Shown one piece after another: positions 8,787-18,337 of a stretch of DNA of 64,000 nt. The notes beneath the pieces were generated by a model. It searched no databases. It was not told where the DNA came from and worked only from the letters and a program-made list of their open reading frames with translations. Origin of the DNA: an uncultured Chitinophaga sp. GTDB taxonomy: Bacteria; Bacteroidota; Bacteroidia; Cytophagales; Cyclobacteriaceae. The stretch's first letter is position 1. Each line of letters begins with the position of its first letter. The position numbers and the translations under genes were made by a program. The stretch is taken from the NCBI GenBank assembly GCA_902168205.1, contig CABHOK010000003.1, forward strand, positions 1,364,001 to 1,428,000, read 5' to 3'.

Positions 8787-11519
8787 TTACTTAAAGAATT
8801 CGTCAAAGGTCAATGATATATAGTACATCTGGCCTACGAATGGTCCACCGAAGTTAGTTCTGTAGTCACCGCCAAACAGGTTTGTACCACCGAGCTTCGC
8901 TGTCGTTTTGATGGAAGATATTTTGTAGCTCAGCTGTGCATCAAATACACCAAACTCAGGAATTTCAGCTTCCCCGAAATCAGACTGCCACAGGAAATTT
9001 TCCTGCCAGCGGTACGTAACGTTAAAGCCTAAGTTCTTGGTAACTTTACGATTGCTTAAACCAACTGAGAATTTATTTTCAGGTGTGTTGAAGCCTGCGC
9101 GGAAAGAGCTGTTCGCATCACGGTTGTCTTCGAACGTAGCGTAGTTGTAACCACCGCTCAAGGTATATCCTTTGAATAAGCTATAGTTGATACCAATACC
9201 GATACCGTATGAAGTAACATCATCCGGGAAGTTTACATACGGAGAATATATAGTTCCCGCAGCAACGGTTTTACCCTGGTGTGTTGTTGCTTTCTTCAAT
9301 GCATAGTTGTCGCCACCGATGAAGTCCGTATAGGTTGTGTAGTATCCCGTAAGGTCTACAAACACTTTGTTGCTGAAGGTTCCGCGATAACCAACTTCCC
9401 ACGACTTCAATTGCTCCGGACCAACGTATGGTATATTTGCTTCTACGAGTAGAGAAGGATTACCACCACTTGTAGTTCCGTCTGCATTTAATGTACCACC
9501 GGAACTTCTGAAGGCACGATATGAAGCTTCGGTATAGGCGCCACCATTATGTAATCCATAACGCGATGCATTGGCTTCTGTACTTCCCAGGAGGATGTTT
9601 GTACCTAAATCAAAGTATATAAACTGGGCTTGTGTATCCGGGTTGCGGAAACCAGTCTGGTAAGAAGCCCTGATGTTATGATTTTCGCTGAAGGTATATA
9701 CCGCCGAGATACGTGGTGTAATGCGGCCATCGAAGTTTTCGTTCTTGTCATAGCGAAGTGAACCGGTAAGTTTCAGAGCTTCTGCTATAGTTTTGGAGAT
9801 CTGTCCATAGAAACCAAACTCGTTAATGGTAATGCGTTTGAAATCAGTTCCGTCATCCGGATCTTCATTGAAGATCGTTCCATCGGAGAACAAGCTATAT
9901 TGACGGAAGTTACCGCCTACCTGTATTTCGGCAAATTTGATCTGGTCAGCAAAGTTATAGTTGAACTGTGCGTGATATAGTCTGGAGTTATCTTTGAATT
10001 TAGCTCCGGGAGGGTTGCGCTGGAATAAATCGTTGCGTACGGATTCAAGCAATGAATTATACTCGGCACTTCCTACAGCTGGTCTGTTACGATCAGCAAA
10101 GGCACGTGCTGCTGTGTGACTTCCGCCCGGTATACCCTGGTCTATAAAATATCCCTGCATAGCCAGTACATATTCCTGCGCCCAGGTTTGTGAAGGCTTG
10201 ATGCGCTCATTTACATAAGAACCTAACGCAGCTACGTTGTATGAATCACCTGCGTTAGTCTCCGTCATATAGGCACGCACGAAGAAGTTGTTGTTACGTA
10301 ATTCCAGTTTATGAAACTGTTGTGTGAAGTCGCGCAATGCATATTTCTGTGAGCCCTGGTATACGGAGCTACCACCACCGTAACGATAGTTATAGAGTAT
10401 CTCTAAGTTATCAGTAATGCGATAGTGAAGCGCTACATCACCTTTTATACTTTTAGCATCGCGGTTATCAAGCAGGTCGCCTTCTTTCCAACCGGTTCTG
10501 TGAATGTTACCAACGCTGGGTACACCAGTGGGCAGTTCAATTTCATCACCATATAGGTTTAAGCCATCAAAATCAGGAGTACCGCTGAGGTCCGTTTCTG
10601 ACGATGGTCTGTTGACATCTGTTTTATAGTCGTTACCATACCAGTCTTCGGCATCAAGCAATGACAGGTTTATCTTAAACGCGAACTTGTTGTTGAATGA
10701 TTTTGCATAGCGTATAGCTACGTTATAATATGGAAATGCTTTATCCTGTGCATCGGATGTTGTAGCACCTCCTTTGAATTGCACACTCAATCCCGGGTAG
10801 TCAAACGGACTCTTGCTGTTCATGAGCAACAATCCGTTAAATGCGTTTGGTCCGTATAGGGCAGAAGCAGCTCCCGGAAGTAACTCCATACTTTCCATAT
10901 CCAGTTCACCTATACCTACAATGTTACCGGTAGGGAAGTTGAGCAGGGGAGCTGAGCAATCCATACCATCAATGAGCTGTACAAATCTTGTGTTTGCTAT
11001 CGTAGCAAATCCGCGTGTATTGATCTGCGGAAAATTTAAACTGCTGGAAGTCATCTGTACTCCTTTTACCTGCGCGAGTCCTTCATAGAATTCAGGAGCA
11101 GCGGTTGCCTGTATAGCCAGGCGATCAACGTGTTCAACCGCAGTGGGTGCTTTTGTAAGACTCTCCGGATAGAAACTTCCGGTTACAATTACTTCTCCCA
11201 GAACACTTTCTTCAGGCTCTAATTTTACATCCAGTCCTGTGGTGTTGGCATCGGTGATCTGCAGCTCGATCTTCCGATATCCAGCATAAGAAATTTCAAG
11301 CGTAAGCGGAGGCTGACTGTTTACAGACAACGAAAAATTTCCTTCCACATCGGCTGTGGTCCCGGCAACAGTTCCCTTTACTTTGATACTTGCCATAGGC
11401 ATGGCTTCGCCCTGAGCATCTGTTACCTTACCCGAGATGGTAGTCTGCGCAAAGACCATCGAGCCAGACAACAGCATCACTAGCACGGTCGCTAACGAAG
11501 CCTTGTAAAAGTTTTTCAT
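8787..11519 (-). CDS. TonB-dependent outer-membrane receptor (CarboxypepD_reg-like N-terminus)
   Basis: A 910-aa outer-membrane transporter. It has a signal peptide ending VFAQ (~25), a carboxypeptidase-regulatory-like domain (ISGKVTDAQGEAMPMASI, ~27-110), a plug domain (~125-235, with QINTRGFATIANTRFVQLIDG and GAASALYGPNAFNGL) and a C-terminal beta barrel ending in FDEFFK with terminal aromatic. It uses TonB energy to import a bound substrate. The downstream GDSL-like lipoprotein is its probable surface partner. The substrate is unknown; a lipid or ester would fit the partner's fold. A candidate promoter lies 80-110 bp upstream. Confidence 0.93.
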   Translation of the reverse strand: MKNFYKASLATVLVMLLSGSMVFAQTTISGKVTDAQGEAMPMASIKVKGTVAGTTADVEGNFSLSVNSQPPLTLEISYAGYRKIELQITDANTTGLDVKLEPEESVLGEVIVTGSFYPESLTKAPTAVEHVDRLAIQATAAPEFYEGLAQVKGVQMTSSSLNFPQINTRGFATIANTRFVQLIDGMDCSAPLLNFPTGNIVGIGELDMESMELLPGAASALYGPNAFNGLLLMNSKSPFDYPGLSVQFKGGATTSDAQDKAFPYYNVAIRYAKSFNNKFAFKINLSLLDAEDWYGNDYKTDVNRPSSETDLSGTPDFDGLNLYGDEIELPTGVPSVGNIHRTGWKEGDLLDNRDAKSIKGDVALHYRITDNLEILYNYRYGGGSSVYQGSQKYALRDFTQQFHKLELRNNNFFVRAYMTETNAGDSYNVAALGSYVNERIKPSQTWAQEYVLAMQGYFIDQGIPGGSHTAARAFADRNRPAVGSAEYNSLLESVRNDLFQRNPPGAKFKDNSRLYHAQFNYNFADQIKFAEIQVGGNFRQYSLFSDGTIFNEDPDDGTDFKRITINEFGFYGQISKTIAEALKLTGSLRYDKNENFDGRITPRISAVYTFSENHNIRASYQTGFRNPDTQAQFIYFDLGTNILLGSTEANASRYGLHNGGAYTEASYRAFRSSGGTLNADGTTSGGNPSLLVEANIPYVGPEQLKSWEVGYRGTFSNKVFVDLTGYYTTYTDFIGGDNYALKKATTHQGKTVAAGTIYSPYVNFPDDVTSYGIGIGINYSLFKGYTLSGGYNYATFEDNRDANSSFRAGFNTPENKFSVGLSNRKVTKNLGFNVTYRWQENFLWQSDFGEAEIPEFGVFDAQLSYKISSIKTTAKLGGTNLFGGDYRTNFGGPFVGQMYYISLTFDEFFK

Positions 11520-11580
11520 AGATACAATTTGGTTTGGTTCTTAGGATTATGACTTCCGTTTTTCAGAAACCCGAAATAGT

Positions 11581-11769
11581 ATGCATACCGAGTTTCTTAT
11601 CGAAAAGTACAAAAATTCTACAAAAAACAAACGTTTGAAATCACTTGTTGTAACGCTGGACCAATTAAAGGAGGGAAAAGAAGAGGTTTTTCAGGCTTTC
11701 TTTTTAAAAGAAAAAGTATCAGAAAAGACGAGTGGAGCGGTAAAAATCCGCGACTCTATCTATACCTGA
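11581..11769 (+). CDS. Doubtful small ORF (62 aa, Lys-rich)
   Basis: An open frame of 62 codons, with 14 Lys and Arg in the first half and no signal peptide or recognised motif. It overlaps the candidate receptor promoter on the other strand, and its last 19 codons form a long hairpin (stem AAAAGTATCAG at 11712-11722 with CTGATACTTTT at 11766-11776). Both facts argue that the open frame may be accidental. It is retained because the frame is complete and the space between 11520 and 11797 is otherwise unused. Confidence 0.25.
   Translation: MHTEFLIEKYKNSTKNKRLKSLVVTLDQLKEGKEEVFQAFFLKEKVSEKTSGAVKIRDSIYT
11602..11632 (-). promoter_or_regulatory. Candidate promoter of the TonB receptor operon
   Basis: Read on the minus strand, GTTTG (11632-11628) is followed after 18 bp by TACTTTTC (11609-11602), seven of eight matches to TAnnTTTG. 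This is the Bacteroidota -33/-7 layout and predicts a leader of roughly 75 nt before the ATG at 11519. Confidence 0.4.
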
Positions 11770-11797
11770 TACTTTTCTGACAGCGGGAGGGTGCTGT

Positions 11798-12133
11798 TTA
11801 TTCGTCTTTTGTATTCTGGATGTGCTTTACAAGGCGCTCACACAACGCGTTGATCTCGTTCGCTATATATTCATCACCCGTAGCGGTAAGAGCACTTTGT
11901 GCCAGACCACCAATGCAATCAATATAAAAACGCTTCATTTCGTGCACGGGCATATCCTTCGTCCACAGATCGATGCGAAGTGTATTCTTATGCTTATGAT
12001 CCCAAAGTGCCACACTCATGGACTTGGTTTCCGAAAGGCCTGGATCCGGCTTATCAGTAGCATCCCACAGGATTTTATCCGGCACATTATTATGATCCAG
12101 CTCGACAGAGAAATTTATGGTTGACTTTTTCAT
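11798..12133 (-). CDS. gldC: Gliding motility protein GldC
   Basis: A 111-aa cytoplasmic protein beginning MKKSTINFSVELDHN and containing PDKILWDATDKPD and TLRIDLWTKDMPVHEMKRF, which are signatures of the GldC family. Full-length GldC proteins are ~110 aa, so it is complete. GldC is a small soluble protein needed for efficient gliding in Flavobacterium; its molecular action is not known. In many Bacteroidota gldC is near gldB, which is not seen here. It is transcribed in the same direction as cydAB, but a 13-bp inverted repeat separates them. Confidence 0.9.
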   Translation of the reverse strand: MKKSTINFSVELDHNNVPDKILWDATDKPDPGLSETKSMSVALWDHKHKNTLRIDLWTKDMPVHEMKRFYIDCIGGLAQSALTATGDEYIANEINALCERLVKHIQNTKDE

Positions 12134-12153
12134 GGGAGCAAAAATAGTGATGA

Positions 12154-12279
12154 ACGTGTTTAGGTGGGCACGTGTTTACGTGTTTATGTTTTTACGTGTG
12201 TAAGTGTTTAGGTTCATCAGTTTCGCTGATATACTCTGCCAATACGAAGACACGTGCACACGTACACACCTAAACACGT
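12154..12279. repeat. Intergenic inverted repeat, GTGTTTA-type units
   Basis: ACGTGTTTAGGTG (12154-12166) and CACCTAAACACGT (12267-12279) are a perfect 13-bp inverted repeat about 100 bp apart. The inner flanks continue as degenerate copies of GTGTTTA/ACGTGT on the left and their complement on the right. The right arm ends at the first base of the cydB stop codon. A related element lies at 52384-52444. Confidence 0.8.
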
Positions 12280-13313
12280 CAATAGCTTGTTTCATCCAGC
12301 TTCACCTTCCCCTTAAACGTCCAGAAGACGAAGGTGGTGTAGGCAGCTACCAGCGGGACTCCGATGGCGGCTACGGTGAGCATGATGCCGAGTGTTTTGT
12401 TGGAGGAGGCGGAGTTGTATACGGTGAGGCTGTTGGCTGGTGTTTGTGGTGAATAAATTATGGTCGGGTATAATTCCAGCGATACTATGATCAGGGCTAC
12501 ACTGATGACTACTGCGGAAGACAGGAAGGCCAGCAGGTATTTTCGTTTGGAGATCTGGCGCGTGATGTTGGCAATGGCGAGGACCATGATCACGGGAAGT
12601 ATAAACATGCCGGGACTATCATGAATCTGATCGACCAGGTGTGGTATATATAGCAGGGTATAGAAGGATGTGATGACAAAACTGATCACAAAGAATATGG
12701 TGGTTCTGCGTACGATGATGGTGAGCTTGGCGTATAACCGGTCTTCTGTTTTCATAACCAGGTATATAGCTCCGTGCATCATAAACAATGCGAGTGAAGT
12801 TATGCCGACCATGATCGAGTAGGGGTTGATAAAGTCTGCGAAGTCGCCACGGTAGATGTGGTCTTTATCAAGTGGTATACCGATGGCTACATTGCCGAGT
12901 ATAAATCCTAACAGAAATGCAAGCAGTCCGCTGGAGAGACAGTAACTGATGTCCCACATCTTGCGCCACCAGAGCATCGGTTCTTTACTTCTGAATTCGA
13001 TGGAGACTGCACGAAAGATCAATGCTACTAGAAATATCATGAACGGTATATAGAACGCAGAGAGGAGTGAGGCATAAACTTCCGGGAAACCGGCAAACAG
13101 TGCACCACCTCCGATAACCAACCATACTTCGTTACCATCCCACACGGGGCCTATAGCATTGAGTGCCGTGCGTCTGCTGGTTTCTTTGTTGAAGAATAAA
13201 TGCAACGCACCGGCACCGAGATCAAAGCCATCGAGAATGGCGTAGCCGGTAAATACTGCTCCGATCACCAGGAACCACCACGTTGGGAAATCTATACCTG
13301 CAAATGTGTTCAT
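12279..13313 (-). CDS. cydB: Cytochrome bd-type quinol oxidase subunit II
   Basis: A 344-aa integral membrane protein with about eight or nine TM helices. N-terminal FAGIDFPTWWFLVIGAVFTGYAILDGFDLGAG is the CydB signature region, and GPVWDGNEVWLVIGGGALFAGFP is the conserved loop. With CydA it forms the bd oxidase that reduces oxygen to water from quinol at high affinity. The start is 20 bp after the cydA stop, so the two are co-transcribed. The length is slightly below the ~380 aa of E. coli CydB. No CydX-like small ORF was found downstream; a repeat follows instead. Confidence 0.95.
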   Translation of the reverse strand: MNTFAGIDFPTWWFLVIGAVFTGYAILDGFDLGAGALHLFFNKETSRRTALNAIGPVWDGNEVWLVIGGGALFAGFPEVYASLLSAFYIPFMIFLVALIFRAVSIEFRSKEPMLWWRKMWDISYCLSSGLLAFLLGFILGNVAIGIPLDKDHIYRGDFADFINPYSIMVGITSLALFMMHGAIYLVMKTEDRLYAKLTIIVRRTTIFFVISFVITSFYTLLYIPHLVDQIHDSPGMFILPVIMVLAIANITRQISKRKYLLAFLSSAVVISVALIIVSLELYPTIIYSPQTPANSLTVYNSASSNKTLGIMLTVAAIGVPLVAAYTTFVFWTFKGKVKLDETSY

Positions 13314-13333
13314 GCGTTATTCGTTATACGCTG

Positions 13334-14764
13334 TTATATACTTTCTGAATCTTTACCACGCGTTGCCGGTGTTGCTTCCGTGGGATGTTCGGATGTAAAT
13401 GATCCTGCCATCTCCATGTGTCGCGGACTGTGTTCGTCATCGTGATGATCGTACGGGCCGTGTGTTATTTTTTTGTTCAGCAGGTATATAAATAAGGCGA
13501 AGAGCAGTATATATACCAGTGTGAACATGATGAGCGAGAACATAACCTGGTTGGCCGTGACGGCTTCCGATAAAGCATCGGAAGTTCGAAGCAGTCCATA
13601 GACTACCCACGGTTGTCTTCCGACTTCAGCGGTATACCAGCCTACCTGGTTGGCTATCTGAGGTAACAATACGGCCCATACAAAGATCCACAACAGCCAG
13701 CGCTTATCGAAAAGTGTTCCGCGCCACCACAGGTAAACAGAATATAGCGACAGGGCGATCAACGCCATACCGATGGCAATCATGAGGTGATACGTTTGAA
13801 AGACAAAGTTTACAGCCCCCGGACGTTCATTCTCGGGAAAGCTATTGAGCCCGCGAATGGGCTTGTCAATATCACCATGCACAAAATAGGACAAGCCTCG
13901 GGGTATAGCTACACCGGTCGTAGTCTGTTCTTTCTTATTTACCCATCCGAAAAGATATAGGTCTGCCGCTTTCAATGAATCGAAGTGACCTTCCATCGCT
14001 GCAAGCTTGGCCGGTTGATAGTGTGCTACAACATCAGCAGATTTGTGCCCGGTAAATAACTGTAGCAGTGAAGTAACAGCCGCCACCGATAAAGCAATCT
14101 TGAAAGATGCTTTGGACAGCTCTATATATTTACCCTTTAATATATACCACGCGCTTACACTCGTAACGAGAAATGCGCCCGCGAGAAATGCCCCAGACCA
14201 AACGTGCGATATTCGTTCGATGGAAGAAGGATTGAACACCATCGCCCAGAAGTCGGTGATCTCAGCACGAGCTTTCATGCCTTCACCAACAATGTGATAG
14301 CCGGTTGGTGTTTGTTGCCAGGAGTTTGCTACTACGATCCAGATGGCAGAGAACATCGAACCCAGTGTTACCATGATCGTAGAGAAGAAATGTACTCTTG
14401 GACTTACACGATTCCACCCAAAGATTAATATACCGAGGAAACCCGATTCAAGAGCAAATGCAAAGATACCTTCTGCTGCCAGTGCACTTCCAAAAACATC
14501 ACCAACGTATCGCGAGTATACAGCCCAGTTGGTGCCGAACTCAAACTCCATAACGATACCTGTTGCTACGCCAATGCCGAAGATCAGTGCGAATATTTTT
14601 ACCCAGAAGCGTGTCATCTGCTGGTATATTTCCTGGCCGGTGCGCAGGTACATTCCTTCCATGAACACCATCACCAAACCAAGTCCTATACTCAGTGGCG
14701 GATAGATGTAATGGAAAGCAATTGTAAAAGCGAATTGTATGCGGGAGAGAATTTCTACGTCCAT
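13334..14764 (-). CDS. cydA: Cytochrome bd-type quinol oxidase subunit I
   Basis: A 476-aa subunit with about nine TM helices. The N-terminal [23 protein letters not shown] contains the heme-ligand His region, and [16 protein letters not shown] is the conserved block after the Q-loop. The Q-loop is short, as in many Bacteroidota and the cyanide-insensitive oxidase type. The C-terminus is a His/Glu-rich tail ([14 protein letters not shown]). It carries hemes b and d and the quinol site. It heads the cydAB operon and likely serves respiration at low oxygen. Confidence 0.95.
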   Translation of the reverse strand: MDVEILSRIQFAFTIAFHYIYPPLSIGLGLVMVFMEGMYLRTGQEIYQQMTRFWVKIFALIFGIGVATGIVMEFEFGTNWAVYSRYVGDVFGSALAAEGIFAFALESGFLGILIFGWNRVSPRVHFFSTIMVTLGSMFSAIWIVVANSWQQTPTGYHIVGEGMKARAEITDFWAMVFNPSSIERISHVWSGAFLAGAFLVTSVSAWYILKGKYIELSKASFKIALSVAAVTSLLQLFTGHKSADVVAHYQPAKLAAMEGHFDSLKAADLYLFGWVNKKEQTTTGVAIPRGLSYFVHGDIDKPIRGLNSFPENERPGAVNFVFQTYHLMIAIGMALIALSLYSVYLWWRGTLFDKRWLLWIFVWAVLLPQIANQVGWYTAEVGRQPWVVYGLLRTSDALSEAVTANQVMFSLIMFTLVYILLFALFIYLLNKKITHGPYDHHDDEHSPRHMEMAGSFTSEHPTEATPATRGKDSESI

Positions 14765-14864
14765 CGGGTTTTAAAGCTACACCACAATGACGAAGCAGCA
14801 AAGGGAAATCGCAGTAAATGAGATTAAGTTTTGAAATAGATTACAGGATACGTTTGCAATAATT

Positions 14865-15148
14865 TTATCCTGCAGGATGATGGGGACAGCTAAAGAGTAT
14901 ATTAACGTAGCGCTTTATTTCGGGTTGATAGCTTTCGTGTTTTTTGTTGAGGTCACGCGCACGCACGCCCATGATAATTTCTTCACGGTAACTTTCATTC
15001 CTTTAAACGAGTAATTCACGCCAGGCTTCTACATTTTCTGTCTCATACGATAGGCATATTCCCATCGCTGCAGCGGTGTACGTGCGAGGAATGCTTCATC
15101 CTTCAGTTTGTACTCTTCGTCAAAGGTTGTTTTGATTACTTTGGTCAT
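14865..15148 (-). pseudogene. Decayed small gene, two remnants in different frames
   Basis: On the minus strand an ATG at 15148 opens a 39-codon frame (begins MTKVIKTTFDEEYKLKDEAF, ends YRMRQKM) stopped by TAG at 15029-15031. The same frame then reads on plausibly as KPGVNYSFKGMKVTVKK, which suggests that the TAG replaced an Arg codon. In another frame a second piece, containing GVRARDLNKKH and YQPEIKRYVNIL, runs to a TAA at 14865-14867. Both pieces look like real protein, so the 397-bp space between cydA and the AMP-ligase gene is best explained as a gene (or a small gene pair) lost to a nonsense mutation and frameshift. The family resembles small DUF proteins often found beside nucleotidyltransferases; that is a recollection, not shown. 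Confidence 0.45.
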
Positions 15149-15161
15149 ACACTGCGGATGA

Positions 15162-17105
15162 TTAATTTTTATTCTGGTTTAATCGGATAAAGAAATCCAT
15201 CGACTCCGGGTTTTTCAACGCACCTGCGTTTACAACCTGTTTCGGATCTTTCCCCATCAGTATCTTTTTAACTGGTGTTTCGGTTTTCTTTCCGCTGATC
15301 GTATACGGTATATCCGACACGGCAATGATTTCGTCTGGCACGTGCCGTGGACTATAGTCACTCCGAATGGTTGTGTTGATCTTCTTTTTAATATCTGCGG
15401 TCAGTTCAACATTCTCCTGCATCACCACGAACAACGGCATCCAGAATTCTCCGTCTTTTTTCTCGATGCAGATAATGAGGCTGTCTTTTACTTCTCTTAC
15501 TTTATCGACTGCCCGGTATATTTCGCTGGTGCCAATGCGCACACCGGCACGATTCAGCGTTGCATCGGAACGCCCATAGATAATCACTCCGTTATGTTCG
15601 GTGATCTCCGTCCAATCACCATGGCGCCATACTCCGGGGTACATTTCAAAGTAACTTTCCGCATAACGTTTATAGTCGGGATCGTTCCAGAAATATACCG
15701 GCATGGAAGGCATAGGTTTGGTGATTACCATTTCTCCGACTTGCTGTGAAAGCGACTTGCCATCTTCATCAAACGCCTCCAGTCTGCATCCTAACGCACG
15801 GCATTGTATCTCTCCAGAATATACCGGCAGCGTTGGCATACCGCCTACAAATGCACTGCACACATCGGTGCCTCCGCTCATCGAGGCAAGCCACAGATCG
15901 TGCTTTATTTCTTTATATACCCAGTCGAAACCTTCCGGTGGCAATGTACTGCCGGTAGAACTGATCGATCGGAGAGAGCTGAGGTTAAAGTCTTTTGCAG
16001 GATGTGTACCACCTTTGATATTGGCAAGTATAAAACCTGCGCTGGTACCGAAGTGATGTATACCGGCATCTTGTGTGAACTGCCAGAGTATATTTAGGGT
16101 CGGGTAGGCCGGACTGCCATCGTATAGCACCATGGTAGCGCCTGCAAGTAAACTACCGTGAATATAGTTCCACATCATCCAGCCGGTAGTGGTATACCAG
16201 AAGCAACGTTCACCAGGCTTAAAGTCGTTATGGAAGGTGCCGTACTTGAGTTGCTCCAGTAATATACCTCCGTGGGAATGTGTAATTGCTTTTGGTAAAC
16301 CGGTAGTTCCGGAGGAGTATAGAATCCAGATCGGATGTGCAAATGGAACGCGTTCAAACTCAAGCTTTGCTGTTGTGTTAGCTGTAACTTCTTTCCATAA
16401 TGCGATAGGTTTAGCAGAAACGGGTACTATATCTTTTGAAGAAACGATGATGACTTGTTCCAGCGATGGCAGTGATTTGATAAGTTCTTGTATCACCTCT
16501 TGCTTGTCAAACACCTTTCCGTTGTATTGATAGCTGTTGGTAGCGATGAGTATTTTTGGCTCGATCTGCGCAAAGCGATCGATCACAGCATTTGTCCCGA
16601 AGTCTGGCGAACAACTTGACCACACTGCCCCCAACGCATTGGTTGCCAGAAACGCAATAGTTGCCTCCGGACATCCCGGCAGGTAAGCCGCTACGCGATC
16701 ACCAGCCACTACGTTGTGAGCTTTGAGATACTGTTGAAGAGAAGCTGTTTGCGCTGTAAGTGAGTCCCAGTATATTTCCTGTATTGGTTCTGCTTCATTC
16801 TTGAAGATGATCGCAGGATGCTGTGTGTTTGCCTTACGAAATATATGTTCCGCATAGTTGAGGCTTGTGCCTTCGAACCACCGGCAATGCGGCATGGAGC
16901 CTTGCACCACGTGCGCATAGGAACCATCGTGTATAACATCGAAGTACTGCCATATACTTTCCCAGAAAGCCTCGATGTTATCAACGGACCATTGCCATAG
17001 AGAATGATAGTCGTTGAAGTGCAACTGCTTCTTCTCTTTCAGCCATTGCTGGTAGCGAACGAGGTTTGATTGCAATATGAATTCTTTTGATGGACTCCAG
17101 AGCAT
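15162..17105 (-). CDS. Acetoacetate-CoA ligase (acetoacetyl-CoA synthetase)
   Basis: A 647-aa member of the acyl-adenylate-forming family. The AMP-binding P-loop is ILYSSGTTGLPKAITHS (~265-281). The A8/A10 regions are present: YGRSDATLNRAGVRIGTSEIY and, near the C-terminus, ISGKKTETPVKKIL with the catalytic Lys. The N-terminal LVRYQQWL and WQYFDVIHDG and the overall length fit acetoacetate-CoA ligase rather than acetyl-CoA synthetase. It activates acetoacetate with ATP and CoA, for ketone-body or polyester use. It stands alone, with a decayed gene downstream and an inverted-repeat block upstream. Confidence 0.88.
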   Translation of the reverse strand: MLWSPSKEFILQSNLVRYQQWLKEKKQLHFNDYHSLWQWSVDNIEAFWESIWQYFDVIHDGSYAHVVQGSMPHCRWFEGTSLNYAEHIFRKANTQHPAIIFKNEAEPIQEIYWDSLTAQTASLQQYLKAHNVVAGDRVAAYLPGCPEATIAFLATNALGAVWSSCSPDFGTNAVIDRFAQIEPKILIATNSYQYNGKVFDKQEVIQELIKSLPSLEQVIIVSSKDIVPVSAKPIALWKEVTANTTAKLEFERVPFAHPIWILYSSGTTGLPKAITHSHGGILLEQLKYGTFHNDFKPGERCFWYTTTGWMMWNYIHGSLLAGATMVLYDGSPAYPTLNILWQFTQDAGIHHFGTSAGFILANIKGGTHPAKDFNLSSLRSISSTGSTLPPEGFDWVYKEIKHDLWLASMSGGTDVCSAFVGGMPTLPVYSGEIQCRALGCRLEAFDEDGKSLSQQVGEMVITKPMPSMPVYFWNDPDYKRYAESYFEMYPGVWRHGDWTEITEHNGVIIYGRSDATLNRAGVRIGTSEIYRAVDKVREVKDSLIICIEKKDGEFWMPLFVVMQENVELTADIKKKINTTIRSDYSPRHVPDEIIAVSDIPYTISGKKTETPVKKILMGKDPKQVVNAGALKNPESMDFFIRLNQNKN

Positions 17106-17110
17106 GGTGG

Positions 17111-17343
17111 TTCGTTAATCGTAAATGGGTTAATCGTTATCCGAGGGTGAGGCCCGGATTACGTTGACCAAATTAAGTAAAAGTTAGCGATAACGATTTT
17201 AAAATCCCATTGCACTCAGAGCACGAAGAAGAGGCAGAGTTACACAAAGCTTTCTCTGCAACTTTGTGTCTTCTTCGTGATTCCTTTTATGAAATTGGAT
17301 TTTGTATTTACGATTAACCGATAACGGATAACGACTATCCGAG
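17111..17343. repeat. Nested intergenic inverted repeats (GTTAATCGT arms around a CACGAAGAAGA hairpin)
   Basis: Outer arms GTTAATCGTAAA (17114-17125) and TTTACGATTAAC (17307-17318) are a perfect 12-bp inverted pair, extended by degenerate GTTATC/GTTAATC units on both sides. Inside lies a second hairpin: CACGAAGAAGA (17222-17232) with TCTTCTTCGTG (17269-17279), GCAGAG/CTCTGC (17234-17239/17254-17259) and ACACAAAG/CTTTGTGT (17242-17249/17262-17269). The right outer arm runs to the ribF stop codon. No gene is present. Confidence 0.8.
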
Positions 17344-18261
17344 AATACGAAGCGCATCCTGCTTATCAATACCCAATTGAACTTTCAACCCTTCCAGATC
17401 ACTGAACTTAGCATCGCCACGAATCAGTTTGTGGAAGTAAAGCGTCAGTGACTCGCCATATATATCTTTCGCGAAATCAAAGATGTTTACTTCAATGTTG
17501 CGCTTGGTTCCGTTTACGGTTGGGCGGTTGCCTATATATAGCATACCTTTATAGGTGGTGTGTTCATGCAGTACGGTTACAGCATATATACCATCCGCGG
17601 GAATAAGTTTGTATTTTGTGTCGATCTCGATGTTAGCAGTAGGGTATCCGAGTAATCGTCCTAATTTATCGCCCATTACAACGCGACCGGTAAGCGCATA
17701 AGGGCGGGCCAGAAAATGAGTAGTAGTGTCGATGTCGCCTTCTTCCAGAGCCTTTCGAACTTTTGAAGAGCTTACACCAACATGATCAACATCCTGTCTT
17801 GGAATTTCTTCTACCTCAAAGCCGTAGCGTGGCGCATTGATCTTGAGTTGTTCGAAGCTGCCTTCACGATTGTGACCAAAGCGATGATCGTAACCGATAA
17901 CAAGTTTTTTGGTACCAATCGTCTCTACCAATATCTTCTGAATAAACTCTTCGGAAGTATACTGGGAGAATTCTTTCGTGAAAGGTATTCGAATGAGGTG
18001 TTGTATACCTTGCTCTTTCAGCAGCTCTGCTTTCTCTTCGAAGGTATTGAGTAACTTTAGTGTATCATCTTCCGGATGCAGCACGAGTCGCGGGTGAGGC
18101 CAGAACGTGATGACAACAGTCTCGCCGTTGTTGCGCGAAGCAATCTCGCGTAATCTGTTCAATATTTTCTGGTGACCAACGTGAACACCATCAAAAGTGC
18201 CGCTGGTAACAACCGCGTAGTCTAATCTCGTAAAGTCATCGATGCCGTGATAGATCTTCAT
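17335..18261 (-). CDS. ribF: Bifunctional riboflavin kinase / FAD synthetase
   Basis: A 308-aa enzyme, the usual size. The N-terminal FAD synthetase (nucleotidyltransferase) has GTFDGVHVGHQKIL (~21-34, the HxGH motif), IGYDHRFGHNREG and SSSKVRKAL. The C-terminal riboflavin kinase domain has GYPTANIEID (PTAN motif), ADGIYAV and NIFDF. It phosphorylates riboflavin to FMN and adenylates FMN to FAD. It is the last gene of the minus-strand series ftsX-DUF3098-uppP-truB-ribF, a common Bacteroidota order, here interrupted by a small DUF2281-like gene. Confidence 0.96.
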   Translation of the reverse strand: MKIYHGIDDFTRLDYAVVTSGTFDGVHVGHQKILNRLREIASRNNGETVVITFWPHPRLVLHPEDDTLKLLNTFEEKAELLKEQGIQHLIRIPFTKEFSQYTSEEFIQKILVETIGTKKLVIGYDHRFGHNREGSFEQLKINAPRYGFEVEEIPRQDVDHVGVSSSKVRKALEEGDIDTTTHFLARPYALTGRVVMGDKLGRLLGYPTANIEIDTKYKLIPADGIYAVTVLHEHTTYKGMLYIGNRPTVNGTKRNIEVNIFDFAKDIYGESLTLYFHKLIRGDAKFSDLEGLKVQLGIDKQDALRILG

Positions 18262-18337
18262 ATAGTATTATCCCCACTTTACGTCAACAGCGTACGATTT
18301 AAATATTTTATCCCTGGAAAGTAATGTGTAATTCTCA

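Noticed and set aside
12204-12452. A plus-strand frame across the repeat and the cydB end
   Set aside because: It reads through the inverted repeat and antisense to cydB, and has a low-complexity Gly-rich sequence.
17222-17279. Reading the CACGAAGAAGA hairpin as an intrinsic terminator of the acetoacetyl-CoA synthetase or ribF gene
   Set aside because: It lies upstream of the synthetase start and upstream of the ribF end in the wrong order to terminate either, and no T-run follows on the minus strand.
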